A stretch of DNA of 64,000 nucleotides from Symsagittifera roscoffensis (GCF_963678635.1 NC_087062.1:65470647-65534646), one strand, 5' to 3'. Shown: positions 1 to 12,745, counted from the stretch's first letter. Notes: generated by a model from the letters alone, not told the origin. A program made the numbers and translations.

Positions 1-3000
1 ATGGGAAAAAGTATTGTACCCGATTATAACTCGATTGCTCTCACAAAGACAATCCTGAAACATTTTATATCTGCGCAACTGCTGGCCCTAAACGGCCTGG
101 TCGTGGATTATTGTCGTTGAAAGCATCTATGCTCTCTCAGGACCGATTATGCAATGTGAGTGAGACACTGAACTTAAATTGATAATTAAACTGAACTTCG
201 ATAATTTAAGCTCTTAATTATTATAAATGTTTTTAAAAGCGGTAAAACGGTAAAAAAAGAAATAGAAAAAAGCACAGGAAAGACAGAGAAAATATTTGGA
301 AAAGCAGCCCTAGAAATTTAAAAAAAGCACAGGAAAAACTGAAAAAATATTTGGAAAAAACTATCAACAATGATAGCGTGTTACTGTGCAAGTAGCACAG
401 AATACCCCGACCAAATTCATGAAAACACTAAAAATGTTTTTTTTTTAAATCAGTGTCTTTTTGAGCATGCTGTGATGAGAAAGCTACAAGAACGCGTATT
501 TGTCATAATTGACAACAGTTTTCTTCGGAAAAAAAGTATGAAGAAAATCGGCCTATATTTTTTTGCAAAAAAAAACTTTTCAATTTTTAGAAATTTTTTT
601 ATTGCCATTAGAAGCTTCCAAAACTAATTTTCCCGGAGTAAAATTAAAATTTTCTCGAATTTAAATCGAATGAAAACTTTTAGTCCAATTTCGAGTCTTA
701 TAAGACCTCCTCGCTCGCTTTACTTGATCGAAATTAGACTGCATGTGAAAATTTCAGACCATTTCACGTTTCTCGTAACTGGGAAAACTTTTAAATTTCG
801 TTCGAATCACAACTGAAAAGGCTTTAAGATTATATATCACTCGACTCATTCCAATGATCATTTGTGGCACCTGATTTTGCATGGTGAACAAACAAAAAAT
901 ACTAAAACACTCGAAGACAAAATTACTATCCATTTTCAACGGTGGCAACAAAAAGTAGCAACCAAGGCACGAGGCTACACTTCGTATTTATGAGCTGAAA
1001 AAAAATTTGAACAATTTTCAAATATTTTTCTCGAAAAACAAAAAAAAAAAACCACCAAGACCTATAAATTGTCTTCGCTACGTTCATTGACAATTGAAAA
1101 TATGCCAATGTAAATTAATTACAAAACATTAATCCAGATTTCAACGGGAACTATTTTATTACTCATCATATATATTTCGGAGAAACTCAATTGGCAAAGA
1201 ACCGTCGGCCAAAACCAATGCCGAAAAACTCCTGAAACTGAGTTACCGACATCATTCGGAATACATCATTAGGAGGCGAAGGAGAGCTTCGTGCCGCTTG
1301 CGATATATCAAAAATCCACAGAACAATTTTGAAAAACATACAGAAAAACTGGAAAATCATTCGAAAAATGCAAAACTAAAATGCCACCAACAATACTAAC
1401 ATATGAAAACCTAAATTGGCGTCAAATTTCATGATGTTTATCATGTATCAAAGTTAAAGCCGACATACAGTTGGAAGATAACAAGGAAACCAAAAAAACT
1501 GGATTGAAAACTTTCGAAGAAAAAAATATAACACGTTGATATCAATAAGTAGTTTTTTATTCCGCTGCGAATACAGAAAATCAAAGTCATTTTTGAAGCA
1601 AAAAGTCAGTCACGCTGTGTGACATACTCGCTTTTAATGTTCAATAGTGTATATTTCTTACATTTAACAAAGGAAATGAAGTGAACTTAAAAAAAATTAT
1701 CGCCAAACAGCGAAAAAACAAATCGGAGCGTGAATAAAATTATGATTTTTCCTGACAAAAAAAATCATCAAGACATACAGAGTCAAAATTAACTCCTTAT
1801 TGAATCTGAATAACGGTGAGCATTGAAGCCGACAAGTTTAGCAGAACAAATATTCAACAAAAAATGCCACATTCAGACTTGACGAAGTTTACATTCTCCT
1901 TAGCGCTAAAATCTCTATAAATAGCATTCAACTAAGCGATGTAGTTGACTTGTAAAAACACGGAAAACTATGAAACTAAATGAATCTCAGAGCGACAAAG
2001 TAAAAACAAACGAAAAAGCGACGAAACGTCACGTATCAACTTTTTTTTTACCACGCATAGATTACAAAAGCACTGAAAAAACACGGTGGTACTAATAGAG
2101 CGCTGCAAAAAAGTAATATAGGCTGTAAATGAAGTATTATGACGTGTAATAACTTCAAAACGTCGTTCTTTACGGGAAAAAGAACTAGACCCGGTTGCAA
2201 CAAATAGTTTGCTTAACTCAGAGGGGAAGCTGTTTTTCAGAAAGAAACACAAAATTAAACCTATGAACTTATTCCGGCTAGATTATTGAACCTATGACCT
2301 CTATATAATCAGAGTAGAATATTATAGAATCTCTATATTATAGGAAAAAAGTTTCCAGTGTAGAGAAGGCAGTGAAGGGTGTCGTAAGCAGTGATTTTTG
2401 TCGTCGTAAGCAGTGATTTTTTGCATAATCCAGCAGATTGAATTTTATTTGTTTATACAGAAGGTTATCAAATGATTGACTGATTCGGTTAGACCAGAAT
2501 GTCAACGACTACGCGACCCGAAACACTGTCATCTCGTTGTACGAATTTTTTTTACTGATTAAAGGTGAGCATAGTTTCTTATTTTAAATACAACCAACAG
2601 AAAGCTTGAAAAGAGTCAATGAACGCAAGGAAACAAAAAGCTGACTTCTTTTTAAAATTTCAATGTTCGAAATTTGAAAACATATGCCTTAAAGCTCTCC
2701 GGATTTCGAGAAAAATTTACGACTAACAATTATTCTGGTAAAATTATCTCAATTTGAAAAAAATGGATCATTACATAAAGTTTAGATTCCGCTGGGAAAT
2801 CTGAAAACTAACACTCGTTTAAATTTCGATCACATCCTTCGTGACCTATTTACTTTTGCTGCTCGACAGTTGGTTTAACTTCCTTTCAATACAGGAAATG
2901 AACTGAACTTGAAACAAAATCAAAAGTCAAGCCGCAAAAATTCGAATTTGAGCTTAACTTTTTCCAGAAAAAAAAACAATTGAAAATGTAAGTCTTTCTC

Positions 3001-3229
3001 AAAAATTTAAGTTTCTCAAAAATTGAAAAAAAAAGAGTTCACTAGTATCATCGACTCTAAAAAAAATCAAAAAATACCAAGACTTCATAAGAGTCTTCGC
3101 GACGTTTATCGTGCTCTAGAAAGTGTAGCATTTCACAAAAATGCCTTGAAAAAAGTGCATTCCGTGTCTGCCGAGCAGGACTGTGAAATATATTAAATAT
3201 AAATATATTACCAATAAATACAACAAGAT
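1..3229. other. no recognisable gene; AT-rich sequence
   Basis: Both strands were read. Only short, low-complexity open frames rich in Phe, Leu, Lys and Asn occur, with no motif or splice pattern supporting a gene. A short direct duplication (motif gtcgtaagcagtgattttt, twice) lies around 2377-2420. The stretch is downstream of the 3' end of the minus-strand Rag GTPase gene. I see nothing else to annotate. Confidence 0.6.
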
Positions 3230-5075
3230 TGAGATCTTCAACGTTTTTGAAGTTTTTAAAATCTAACTTTTTGAAAAAATCATAAAAAACGTCAAATCTC
3301 GAAAACTACAAGGATTTGAGAAGTGAGAATTGGAGGCAAGATTCGTAACCTCTGAGAGTACCATCGCAATATCCAACAACAGGAATGAGATCATCAATAT
3401 TTTGGAATTTTTTAAAATCTAAATTTTTTAAAAAACTTTTGAAAAAAAATCATAAGAAACGTCATATCTCGAAAACTACGAGGATTTGGGAAGTGAGAAT
3501 TGGAGGCAAGATTGGCAACACCTGAGAGAACTCTGACAGCACCCAACTACAGGGTGAGAATTTCAAAAATTGAGAAATTTTGTAAAATTAAATTTTCTAG
3601 AAATTTTTGAAAAATCTTGAAAATTGCCTATTTCGTAAGCTAAAAGAATTTGGTTATTCATATTTGGAGGCCAGAATCGCAAAACCTGGAAAAAATCTGA
3701 CAATAACCTACTATTGGGTTGCTAATTTCAAACTTGATGAAATAAACACCAAATTTAAACTGGAAAATCGGAAAAAAAACCTTAACCATTGCAATATACG
3801 ATATAGCTTTAACGTGATAAAATTCTTGTTAAACATGCAAAAAAATACGTTGATAAAGCTTAAACATGGCGAGATAGTGAAACCTGCATTTAAATATATA
3901 ACAATAGATAGATAATAGATGAAAGTTTAAAAAATTAGGCGACGGGTAGACAGACAATCAAATTAATTAAAAAAGCAGGTATACAGACAGACTTAATTTG
4001 GCCTCGAAAAAAATACTGAAAAATTAATGACATTGCGGAAATCTAAAAGAAAAACTTTCTTAAGCATTGCAATATATGATATAGCCTCAAGATGAAAAAA
4101 TTCTTTCGTTAAACATGCAAAATTATTATACTTAAACATGGGAGATAGCTGTCACTCGCATTTAAATATAGTATAGATAGATAGATGAGAAATTTTTTAA
4201 AATTAAAACTTCTGAAAATTTTTGAAAAATCTCGAAAATTGTCTATTTCGTAAGCTAAAAGGATTTGGTTATTCATCTTTGGAGGCCAGAATCGCAAAAC
4301 TTGGGAAAACTCTGACAATATCCTACTATTGGGTTGCTAATTTCAAACTTGATGAAATAAACACCAAATTTAAACTGGAAAATCGAGAAAAAACCTTAAC
4401 CCTTGCAATATACGATATAACTTAAGCGTGATAAAATTCTTGTTAAACAAGCAACAAAAATACGTTGAAAAAGCTTAAACAAGGCGAGATAGTGAAGCCC
4501 GCATTTAAATATATAATAATAGATGGATAATAGATGAAAGTTAAAAAAATTAGGCGACGGGTACAGACATAATCAAATTAATTTAAAAAGCAGGTATACA
4601 GACAGACTTAATTTGGCCTCGAAAAAAAATACTAAAAAATTAATGACCTTGCGGAAAACTAATTGAAAAATTTTCTTAAGCATTGCAATATATGCTATAG
4701 CCTAAACATGAAAAAATTCTTTCGTTAAACACGCAGAAATATTATGCTTAAACATGGGAGATAGCTGTAACTCGCATTTAAATATAGTATAGATATAGAT
4801 AGATGAGAAATTTTTTAAAATTAAATTTTCTAGAAATTTTTGAAAAATCTCGAAAATTGCCTATTTCGTAAGCTAAAAGGATTTGGTTATTCATATTTGG
4901 AGGCCAGATTCGCAAAACCTGAGAAAACTCTGACAATATGCTACTATTGGTTTGCTAATTTTAAACTTGATGAAATAAACACCTAATTTAAACTGGAAAA
5001 TCGAATAAAACCTTAACCATTGCAATATACGATATAGCTTAAACGGCAAAAAATTCTTGTTAAACTTGTTAAATT
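3230..5075. repeat. nested tandem repeat, ~615-bp units
   Basis: Three copies of a roughly 615-620 bp unit start near 3600, 4215 and 4837. Each opens with a shared block (tatttcgtaagctaaaag, then ggaggccaga). Within a unit, the segment containing cattgcaatatacgatatag and the later cattgcaatatatgatatag are diverged halves about 280 bp apart, so the unit is itself a duplication. Weaker relatives sharing atctcgaaaactac and gtgagaattggaggcaag occur near 3300 and 3476. Open frames of 67-102 codons across the repeat differ between copies by stops and shifts, so I treat it as noncoding satellite-like DNA. Confidence 0.75.
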
Positions 5076-5977
5076 TTATCGGAGCAATCATAAGTCGCGA
5101 AATAGGAAACAACTTCAATTGTGTTTTGTTGACCTCACTTTAGATGTTTACTGTCTTTTTGAGAAAGTTAGAACAAAAAGTGGAAGAATGTGTTGGAAAA
5201 ATCGGAAGTGTTCTTCACATTAACTTCGACGGATACATTTTTTTGTATGTAAATAAACTCCGGATTCTCAAAGACTGATTCTCCAAATACATTTTTGTCG
5301 AAGAATTACCACATATATAATTAATATTTTCATTTTTACGGGTGCAAAAATAGATTTATTTATATTTAAAAAAAAACAGTTAAATACTTTTCTTCCCAGC
5401 CCTGTTGCTAAGCATATGATTTCAGCATGCGGTAAATTTCATATATCAGATATCAACCTGATAGATGACGTGTTTAAAGAATTTCCTTAATTGGATTCAA
5501 GAGTTCAATACTAAGTTCATTAAGTACAATTTTGTTCAAGATCAACTTAGCTTATTAAGAGCAACGACAGTTCGCTCACCTTTGTTCATTTGTTTAAGTT
5601 CTTTAATAATAAAAGAACTTATCGATTTATATCTACACCATAATCACTCATTAGCTTTTCTGGAATAACCTTGAAACCAAATCAGCGTATACTGTGCTTT
5701 TATCTTCGGTCTGAAAAAGTAACATCTATTACTGATGTAAATTCCATCTAACTACAATAATCAAATTTTTTTGGAAGAAATATTTATCTAAGTATGGGTA
5801 TCATATCTACAGATATCTCTTGCATCACAATTGAAAAACATACCATTACATCGATAACAAAGGATTGAGATTTACAAATAATCAAAATAGGTGTAGCGAA
5901 ATATAATTTCTTTGATTGAGTGACTAATCGATGAATGGGCGTTTGGGAAATTAGATTAAATTAAATTCAGCAATTTT
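5076..5977. other. 3' flank of Rag GTPase gene
   Basis: No gene seen. This follows the stop codon of the minus-strand Rag GTPase gene and should contain its 3' UTR and polyadenylation site. AATAAA-like hexamers on the minus strand exist (for example near 5353) but nothing identifies which is used. Confidence 0.4.
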
Positions 5978-8900
5978 TCAGTTGATATAAGCGTTGTTGT
6001 CTATAGGCAGTGGACTTGTGCCGGGAGACGGAATTTTCCGGGGTGATTGTTGCCGAGAAGACAAGTTTTCACTTTTCTGTTTCTGTTGGTTTCGTCTCTT
6101 CAGGGCAGCTTGGTTGGTGGCTTTGAACACCTTCTGGATTCCTCCCCGGAAGCAAAAGAAATTGTAGTCAACCAGAGGTGCTTTTTGCTAAAAAATAAAA
6201 ACAAGGATAAACGGTTACTGTGCAAATAGCACAGAATGTTCCGACCATAGTCTTCAAAAAAGTACAGACATTTTTTTCAAATTAGTGTATTTTTTTGATA
6301 GTTTAAAAAATATTCAGGACATCCCTCAGCCAATCGGAAAATAAAATTCAACCATGTCTCCTTTCTACTTCAAATAATATTTTTTTCTGCTTTCATATAA
6401 GGTAAGGTAGCATCTCGGATCACCTACATTGTAGTGGTCATCTCTCATGATAAACACAAGGGCAAGATATCTGTTCACTTCTTTTAGCACCATAACACTT
6501 CCATTGGTCAGTTTGATTACACTGCTCGACTGGTAGTCGTATGATCCACCCTCATCTAGTAAGATACCATTGGCAGCCTTGTCGTTGGCTTGAACCATTC
6601 CCATATTTGGAGATCCGTTGGGCACGCTACTGCCCATCGCCACTCCATTCGAGTTGGGAGGAGTGGAGGAATCAAACATGCCTGAATTAACACTGCCACT
6701 GTCACCTTCCAATCCATCCAGAATCGCATCATTGCTGTAGATTCCTGGAAAAATGATAGCCAAAAAAATTACGATTTTGAACACAAAACCTTATTAGGAC
6801 ATCAATTTGAAAAAATTTTATTACACAAAGGCGAAGCTGCGCATCGCAAACACTTGCGAGATCGCGACCAAAAAGCAGCTCTATCAAGTGAAATAAGAAA
6901 AAGTAGAAATAAGCCTAGAAACTCGGCTACATGTAGGACTCGCATCTGCGACCTACTGCAATCAAGAGATTTTGAGCCTCACGCACTATCCACTCAGCCA
7001 CGCAAGCTTAACAATCGACAAACACTAGTCACGAATAAAGCAGCTACATATGCTAATAACTTGCCAATGCGATTCAGTAAGAGTGGCACCAAATACAAAT
7101 AGACTCAATTTTGCATGTAATAATTTGGAATATAGCAAACTGAAGGCATCCACATTAACTTTGCATGTACCAAATCGCAACGAATAAAGCCATATTATGT
7201 AAAAATTATGCATTTCAAAAAATTGCGAGATATATTGAGTTAGAAAATTTCTGAAACCGAGTTTTCATTAATGCTATGTTGTTACTTACTATTCCAATGC
7301 CAAAGCACATGCGATCAACAAGCTGTAAAGGTGCCCCACCAATATTTGCGACTAAGGTTGGAAAAAAAGAAGGATAGTACTAATACACTCGACTCGCAAG
7401 TGTTATAAAATTGCTGAGAATTAATTGCAGACCACGTTAGCAAACATCTGCATACTTTACACAGTTCCTGGTAGATCACGCTAACCTGACAGATCAATCA
7501 CGACATCAATCATGTCGCAGCATAATTCGTATGTCTGCATGTCTACCGCTGAGGCATCCGTGGCTATGTAGATCTTGGATACCACATCAAATAAAAAGGC
7601 TTTATCAATGCCTGAAAAGTAGAACATTTCTTTTACAATATTTCTCTCAGTTAAAAACTGATTCCATGGAAAAATTCACACCTGAGTTTTCGACAAATAT
7701 AGACAACATGTGCTCGAGAGTAGCTAATTGTGGAATAAGCTTTTGTACAACTTTACTGAAGGCCTCGAAAATCGAGTGATCATAAATAGAAGTGAGAGAA
7801 AATGAGAGGGTGATATTGGATTGGTCGTCTTGATTCAGTTTGTCGTAGGCTCGATGGTATATGTCTCGTTGTATTTCGATTTTATGATCGTCGTTCAACC
7901 CATCTACCTAATAAAACAATTCTTCAAATTCAGAACAAGGATAGCCGGTTGATGTCACAGATTGTTCCGACAACATGATCAGAAAAAATTCTTCAAGTTA
8001 GTGCCTTTTCTTGTACGTCTTGTGATGATAGAATAGAACTGTACAAATGTGTAGAAATTTAGTCAGTTAGGCATAAACGACTACAATTAAAAGTTTTTAA
8101 ATATGTTCTATTTTTTGCATTAAAAACTTCACATATTTTCGAACGTTTTTTTTTGCCGGAAGCGCTAAATAGGGCTTCCAAAAATAACACAAATGGACAA
8201 TTAAATGCATTGCTTAAGCAAGTATACATACCTTGTGAATAAAAATTTCGAAGTTGATATTAGGATTGACTGAATAAGCTCTTGTGACCACGGCTCTCAT
8301 GATATCCAAGGAATCTGCATAATCATCCTAACAAAGACAATAAAAACAAATGTCAATATTAGCATCTTGTTGCATTTTTTGGTAGGTGTTCATCAAGACT
8401 AATAATGAGATGTTACAAAAATGTGAAAATAATTTCGGGGATCGTACAATACTCCCGATACTTGACAAAAAAAACATGGCAACCTGGCTGACAGAAAAGC
8501 TAGCCAAAAACTAAGTCGAAGGAACTGTTCGAAAAACAATTTATCAAAAACTATGTCAACCAAAATTTTCAAAACTAGTACTTCGGAATTTTTTAAAAAC
8601 TAAATCTACAGAAGATTTCTGATGTTTGAACAAAAAAGTCAAAAAAACACAATTGTCAGCAATATAATGGCATTGAAATAAATTCATGAATCGGCAACTA
8701 AGACGGCATAACTTTGGTCCATTGAGCAGAACAAAAAACTGAATCATGATATATTTTGAGCGACAAAAAAGCCGATTAAGACTAGCCGAATACTTCACAT
8801 GATTTTGAGTTAAAACAAAATCAGCGAAAAAAACAGGAAATTTAAAACTTAGCCAACAGACTGTTGGAAAAGTGTCAATCAACGCCAGGGAGCAAAAAAA

Positions 8901-11819
8901 TATACTGAATGGTTTTTGAAAAAACTTCACTTGCGAACAACGTATTCCCTTGTGCTCTTCAAATTTCGATAAAAGTTTATGATTCACACTTTACTGATAG
9001 ATTTAACCCAATGAGAGAAAATTGGATCAATAAGTATTTTTATGCCGCTGGGAAAACTAAAATCCTATTTCGAAGCTAGGAATTGCTGATGTTGTTGTAG
9101 TTTCCTCAAAAAAATTGCGTTCGTTTAATTCGGTGCCGTTTCGTCCCTAGTTCAGTGTAATTGGTCCCGAAGAGATAGATAGGGCATGCCATTAGCGTAA
9201 AATATTAGAACGTTGTTTTGACACGGAAATCGTTTGAAAAGGCCTCGCGTTTTCCTGTGAGGCCAGCACACTCCGTCAAGCTAATTTGATTTTTGAGGAG
9301 TTAAGCTCTCCCGCCTCTTCGTGCTTTGTGAGCTGAAGGCGTTCAGCTACACGAAGGATGTCGATCCACAGACTAAAGATGCTGAGATAAGTCGGTCTAT
9401 CGGGACAGTTGAAAAAGGATGCGCGACAACCTCGTATTTTGCTTCCTGTATGGGCCTGCTAACTGATTCTATCGTTCGGCGGTCTAAAAGCTCCACAAGA
9501 TAGCTTCCGCGCAAGATTTGTTTAAAAAGCATTTTATTATGCACTCGAGCAGGGATAATTTCAGTTTCATCGCCTAAATGGTCATTTTTTGTCAATTTAA
9601 CACGGCCAGTAATCGTTGTAGCTGTGTTAAACGTGTATTGTTGCTTGACCAGTTGATGTTGCTCAAACTTGGAGACCAGATGGGTGCGGCGTAGTTCATC
9701 ACGCTACGGCTGACTTTTTTCATAACTGAATCTACTGACTTTCTAGAATCTCCAATTTGCACTTGGATGTTTTTCTGGCCTGAATTTTAGTTTCATAATT
9801 TACTTCGGCAGATAAAAAACTAACAAAAGTTATCATAGATTTGTTTTCAAGGGATAGATTTCAGTGCCTGTTTTTTATTAGTTGTTTAGTTAATAGTTCA
9901 TTGGTGTGTGTAGTAGCTTCATTGGATTGAGCGTTAAGATAGTGAGTGATATCACCAGCATAAGTGACTAGCTCAACCTTTTCACCGGGCGTATGCTTGG
10001 AGCTCATATTTTAGCGTAAGATTATGCTCGAGAGAACAGAAACATTGTGGTACCTCTTGTTGAACGTTTCTCATGTCAGAGTTTGCATCTCTAAATCCAA
10101 ATATTGTGAAGCGTCCTCGAAGTGAGGATCACGGCCATAGCTTGGTGTTTGATGCTAAGTCTGAGTTATATATCATCAAAACAACGCTACACTCGGCTAT
10201 CAAAGGCGGCAGTGAGATGCAGTGTAACCATGAGTGTTCTCTGGCATCGTTTTTCATGATTCAGTCCATCGGTTATGTGATTACTGATAGATATAAGTAG
10301 CATCACGGTAGACCAAACTTTGCTAAAACCGTAATGGTGGTTTGCTAATTGTATATTTAGGTGTAATTAAGGCAAGAGAACCATTTCCATTAGTTCGGCG
10401 ATACTAGTACAAATAAAGTAACTTTTTAGACATCTCTAGATCCTTCTTCGGTTTAGGAAGTGGAGTTATGAAGGATATTTCCCATTTGAGGTTTTGTGAC
10501 CGCATTGATAGGGAGCACTAAGGCCATTTGGTCAGTTAGTGTAATTGGATGAGAGCAAGTTGAAAGGAACCTAGAGCCTTGTTGTTTATAGATTTTTTGA
10601 TGGCTTCTAAATAGATTACTCGGTCGACCAGACAAAAGATTTAATGGTGGATCACAGTCTGCTTTAGTTGACTTAATGGTTGCCATTTATCGGGAAAAAC
10701 ATAAATTTTTCTTTTTGCTGTTTTGAAAAAGTTGGTTATTCTCTCTTTGAGAGGACAAATGTTTAGGTGATCTGAATTTTCTTTTGGAAGATAATCTCGA
10801 CGTGGCATCACTTTTAGTGCTTTAGAAATCAGATTTGGCAGTTAATCGCAGTTAGTAAAAAAAATTATTAAAAACACTAAAATGCTGAAAGAATCGAGAT
10901 CTACCATATTTTTCATTTATCGCAATGTTTCATAATTGAGAAAATAAACTTGTCGAAACGGACAATTGATAGTTAAATAAGCATCACAACAAAGATTTAC
11001 GAAGCGCTTATAAAGCCGAAAATACTTGAGCAGATATTCACTCAGCCGAAGCCAAATAATTTGATCAACAAAAAATTTGAAAAAATTCGTACAATCCCTC
11101 AAAATACACACGCACATAAACAAATTACTAACTCATACGATGCAATATGAGTGCACAAAGCCGATATATATAAGCCGAAACCTTTAAAGTAAAAAAAAAC
11201 GATATACTTAAATCGGAGTAGGACAAAAAATCGAGAAAACGGTCATTTAAAACATAAACATCTTCAAAAAAGCCGCCTGCTAGTTGACCGAAAAAAAAAA
11301 CAGAATTGGCGCTGCCTAAAACACTTATAAAAACTATTGAGATAACTAAAGCTACATCGGCAATTACCTGGGAATCAATAATATAGATGAGAGCATGACA
11401 CTGCGAGAAAATTTTCTCTGAATCGATAACACTGGCATCCAATACATCGAGTTGACCTGGAAAAAACAGACCTTTCTGTTGAGCTAGATTTTAGTTTATT
11501 CTCCATCTAATTTTCCAGCTATCTTACCGGGGAACTCCCAAACTTCAAAGCGTACAAATGAAGAATGGTTGATTGAATCCTTTTGGATTTTGCTTGTAGA
11601 TTGGAGGAATAAAGTCTCGTTAGGTGACATTTTATGAAAGACTACACGGTTAATTGCTGTTTTCCCCGAACGCTGTCTGCCAGTTAGCAAGATTCGAGGC
11701 TTTGTATCTCGGAAAGCATCTTGACCTTCATCCGTCCTGCCGAATAACTGAGGCGAACCTACGGCAACGCCACCAAAAGAGCCCATTTCATCAAATTCTC
11801 CGCTAGTGTTGAGAGTCAT
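5978..11819 (-). CDS. RagC: RagC/RagD-type Rag GTPase, seven exons
   Basis: Rag GTPases of the C/D (Gtr2) class pair with RagA/B on lysosomes and report amino-acid status to mTORC1. Exons on the minus strand: 11819-11528, 11456-11368, 8327-8232, 7907-7682, 7611-7486, 6744-6428, 6187-5978. All introns are GT-AG, phases agree, and the sum is 1356 nt, giving 451 aa plus TGA. Visible features: P-loop GRQRSGKT (47-54), WEFPGQ switch II region (94-99) across the exon 1/2 joint, HKVDG (158-162) across the exon 3/4 joint in place of NKxD, and the family block [20 protein letters not shown] (199-218). The C-terminal roadblock-like domain is interrupted by a Gly/Ser/Asn-rich insert at about 282-345, which with a basic tail explains the excess over the ~400 aa of vertebrate RagC/D. 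The ATG at 11819 is the first in frame after an upstream TAG. Intron 2 (11367-8328) holds LINE-C; its remainder, including a 143-codon frame at 8556-8987, shows nothing recognisable. C versus D cannot be separated. Confidence 0.93.
6922..7007 (-). tRNA. tRNA-Leu(CAA)-like sequence, probably a pseudogene or SINE head
   Basis: On the minus strand the stretch begins gcttgcgtggctgagtgg, matching an A box (TGGCNNAGTGG). A seven-base anticodon-type loop CTCAAAA follows, with U33, anticodon CAA and A37, flanked by a weak four-pair stem. A B-box-like gatgcgagtcc lies downstream, inside an unusually long hairpin. The 5' acceptor GCTTGCG has no complementary 3' partner, so a functional tRNA is unlikely. 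It lies in intron 5 of the Rag GTPase gene. A tRNA-derived SINE head is the alternative reading. Confidence 0.45.
9290..10690 (-). mobile_element. decayed Jockey/CR1-type LINE (LINE-C) in Rag GTPase intron 2
   Basis: Read on the minus strand with several frameshifts, the segment shows LINE reverse transcriptase landmarks in order: a GFS...STV block, then LHLTAAFD (motif A) near 10180, a degenerate QQEVPQ near 10045, and VTYAGDITH near 9960, where the usual YADD is YAGD. The C-terminal region follows: [14 protein letters not shown] near 9700 and [20 protein letters not shown] near 9585-9535, both typical of the region after the RT of Jockey-like LINEs. It has the same orientation as the host gene. 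No intact ORF remains and the 5' end is missing. It resembles neither LINE-A nor LINE-B closely. Confidence 0.7.
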
Positions 11820-12151
11820 TTCTATTCTACAGAGACATGCTTTCTGAACCAATTATTTATGTTGAGGCAAACATTCATTAATTATAATCAGAAGGTCAAA
11901 AGTAAAGTATCATAGTAACCGAGGTTACAGTCAGGAGTCCCTTAATCAAATATTTCAGTCAAAATCCTAAGAATTTTCTAGATATGGAAGAGTAAATTAT
12001 AACGTGAATAGAAGTAAAGAGAGTCAGATGGTTGGGAATCAAGCCAAGCAGATTGAGAAAACTACCACTTACGCAGAATATACCGCAGTAGAAAGAAACT
12101 CAAAAAGATTGATGAAAAGAAACAGAGCAGATCGACGTGATATGAGTTTAT
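11820..12151. other. intergenic, 5' flank of Rag GTPase gene
   Basis: This lies between the Rag GTPase start codon on the minus strand and LINE-A on the plus strand. It should hold the Rag GTPase 5' UTR and promoter; no specific element was recognised. An open frame from 12004 overlaps the LINE-A start and has no support. Confidence 0.4.
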
Positions 12152-12745
12152 TTGGTTTATTTTGTGGGGGCCAGCTCCCTGAATTATCTGAAGTCATCAC
12201 TGGGGCACAGAGAACGTTTACGATTTGCAAGACAATCCACAGCCATCTCCGGGCTTTCATTGAACCCTTATTCAAAGAATCCTCTGAAGATAGTGCAAAA
12301 TCTAGTAAAAAGACAGGGTGTGCTCCGACTTCGATCAAATCTTGTCATCTGGCATGACACAAAAAACAACTCACTGACAAAACACCGAAGTAACTACAAC
12401 CCATTAACGAACAAATTCCACCCCCTCGCCCCATCTCAACTAGTCGAAGATCTTAGGCATCTAAACAGCACCCACAAGATAGAGGCCATCGTCTACACTC
12501 GCAGAGAAGGTACACGCGATATTTACGAAGAGCTCAACTCCAGCGGAATCTTGGTAATTGACGCCATTAGAGATCTCATATCCAGTAGAAAACGCAAGGA
12601 TATCCAGCTTAAGTACGAAATCGCAAAAAACCATCCCGATATTGTCATTGAAAAGCGGCTCGTTAATACAATAATCCGAAACAAATCAGACCTTACTGGA
12701 CTCAAGAAAAGCAGGAAGAAGAGACTGAGCTACAAGAACAAATAG
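12152..12745 (+). CDS. SGNH/esterase-like LINE-associated ORF
   Basis: The frame of 197 codons opens with FVGASSLNYL and continues with a Gly-containing segment and VIWHDTKNNSLTKHRSN, which has the look of an SGNH hydrolase fold (a nucleophile-like Ser after Gly-Ala, then an Asn/His-rich block). It ends in a Lys/Arg-rich tail that could bind RNA. Esterase-type ORF1 proteins are known in CR1-like LINEs, which fits its place ahead of a PHD-finger ORF1. No ATG sits at the start of the frame, so the true N-terminus is unclear, and the frame may be truncated. The domain call is by motif impression only. Confidence 0.4.
   Translation: MVYFVGASSLNYLKSSLGHRERLRFARQSTAISGLSLNPYSKNPLKIVQNLVKRQGVLRLRSNLVIWHDTKNNSLTKHRSNYNPLTNKFHPLAPSQLVEDLRHLNSTHKIEAIVYTRREGTRDIYEELNSSGILVIDAIRDLISSRKRKDIQLKYEIAKNHPDIVIEKRLVNTIIRNKSDLTGLKKSRKKRLSYKNK

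Noticed and set aside
370-2252. Short frames of 60-94 codons on both strands
   Set aside because: No homology, poor codon structure, and no splice or start context.
8556-8987. 143-codon minus-strand frame in Rag GTPase intron 2
   Set aside because: No motif, no splice-compatible role in the Rag protein, Phe/Cys/Leu-rich composition typical of AT-rich noncoding DNA.
12004-12357. 117-codon plus-strand frame upstream of LINE-A
   Set aside because: It overlaps the SGNH-like frame in another register and has no recognisable features.
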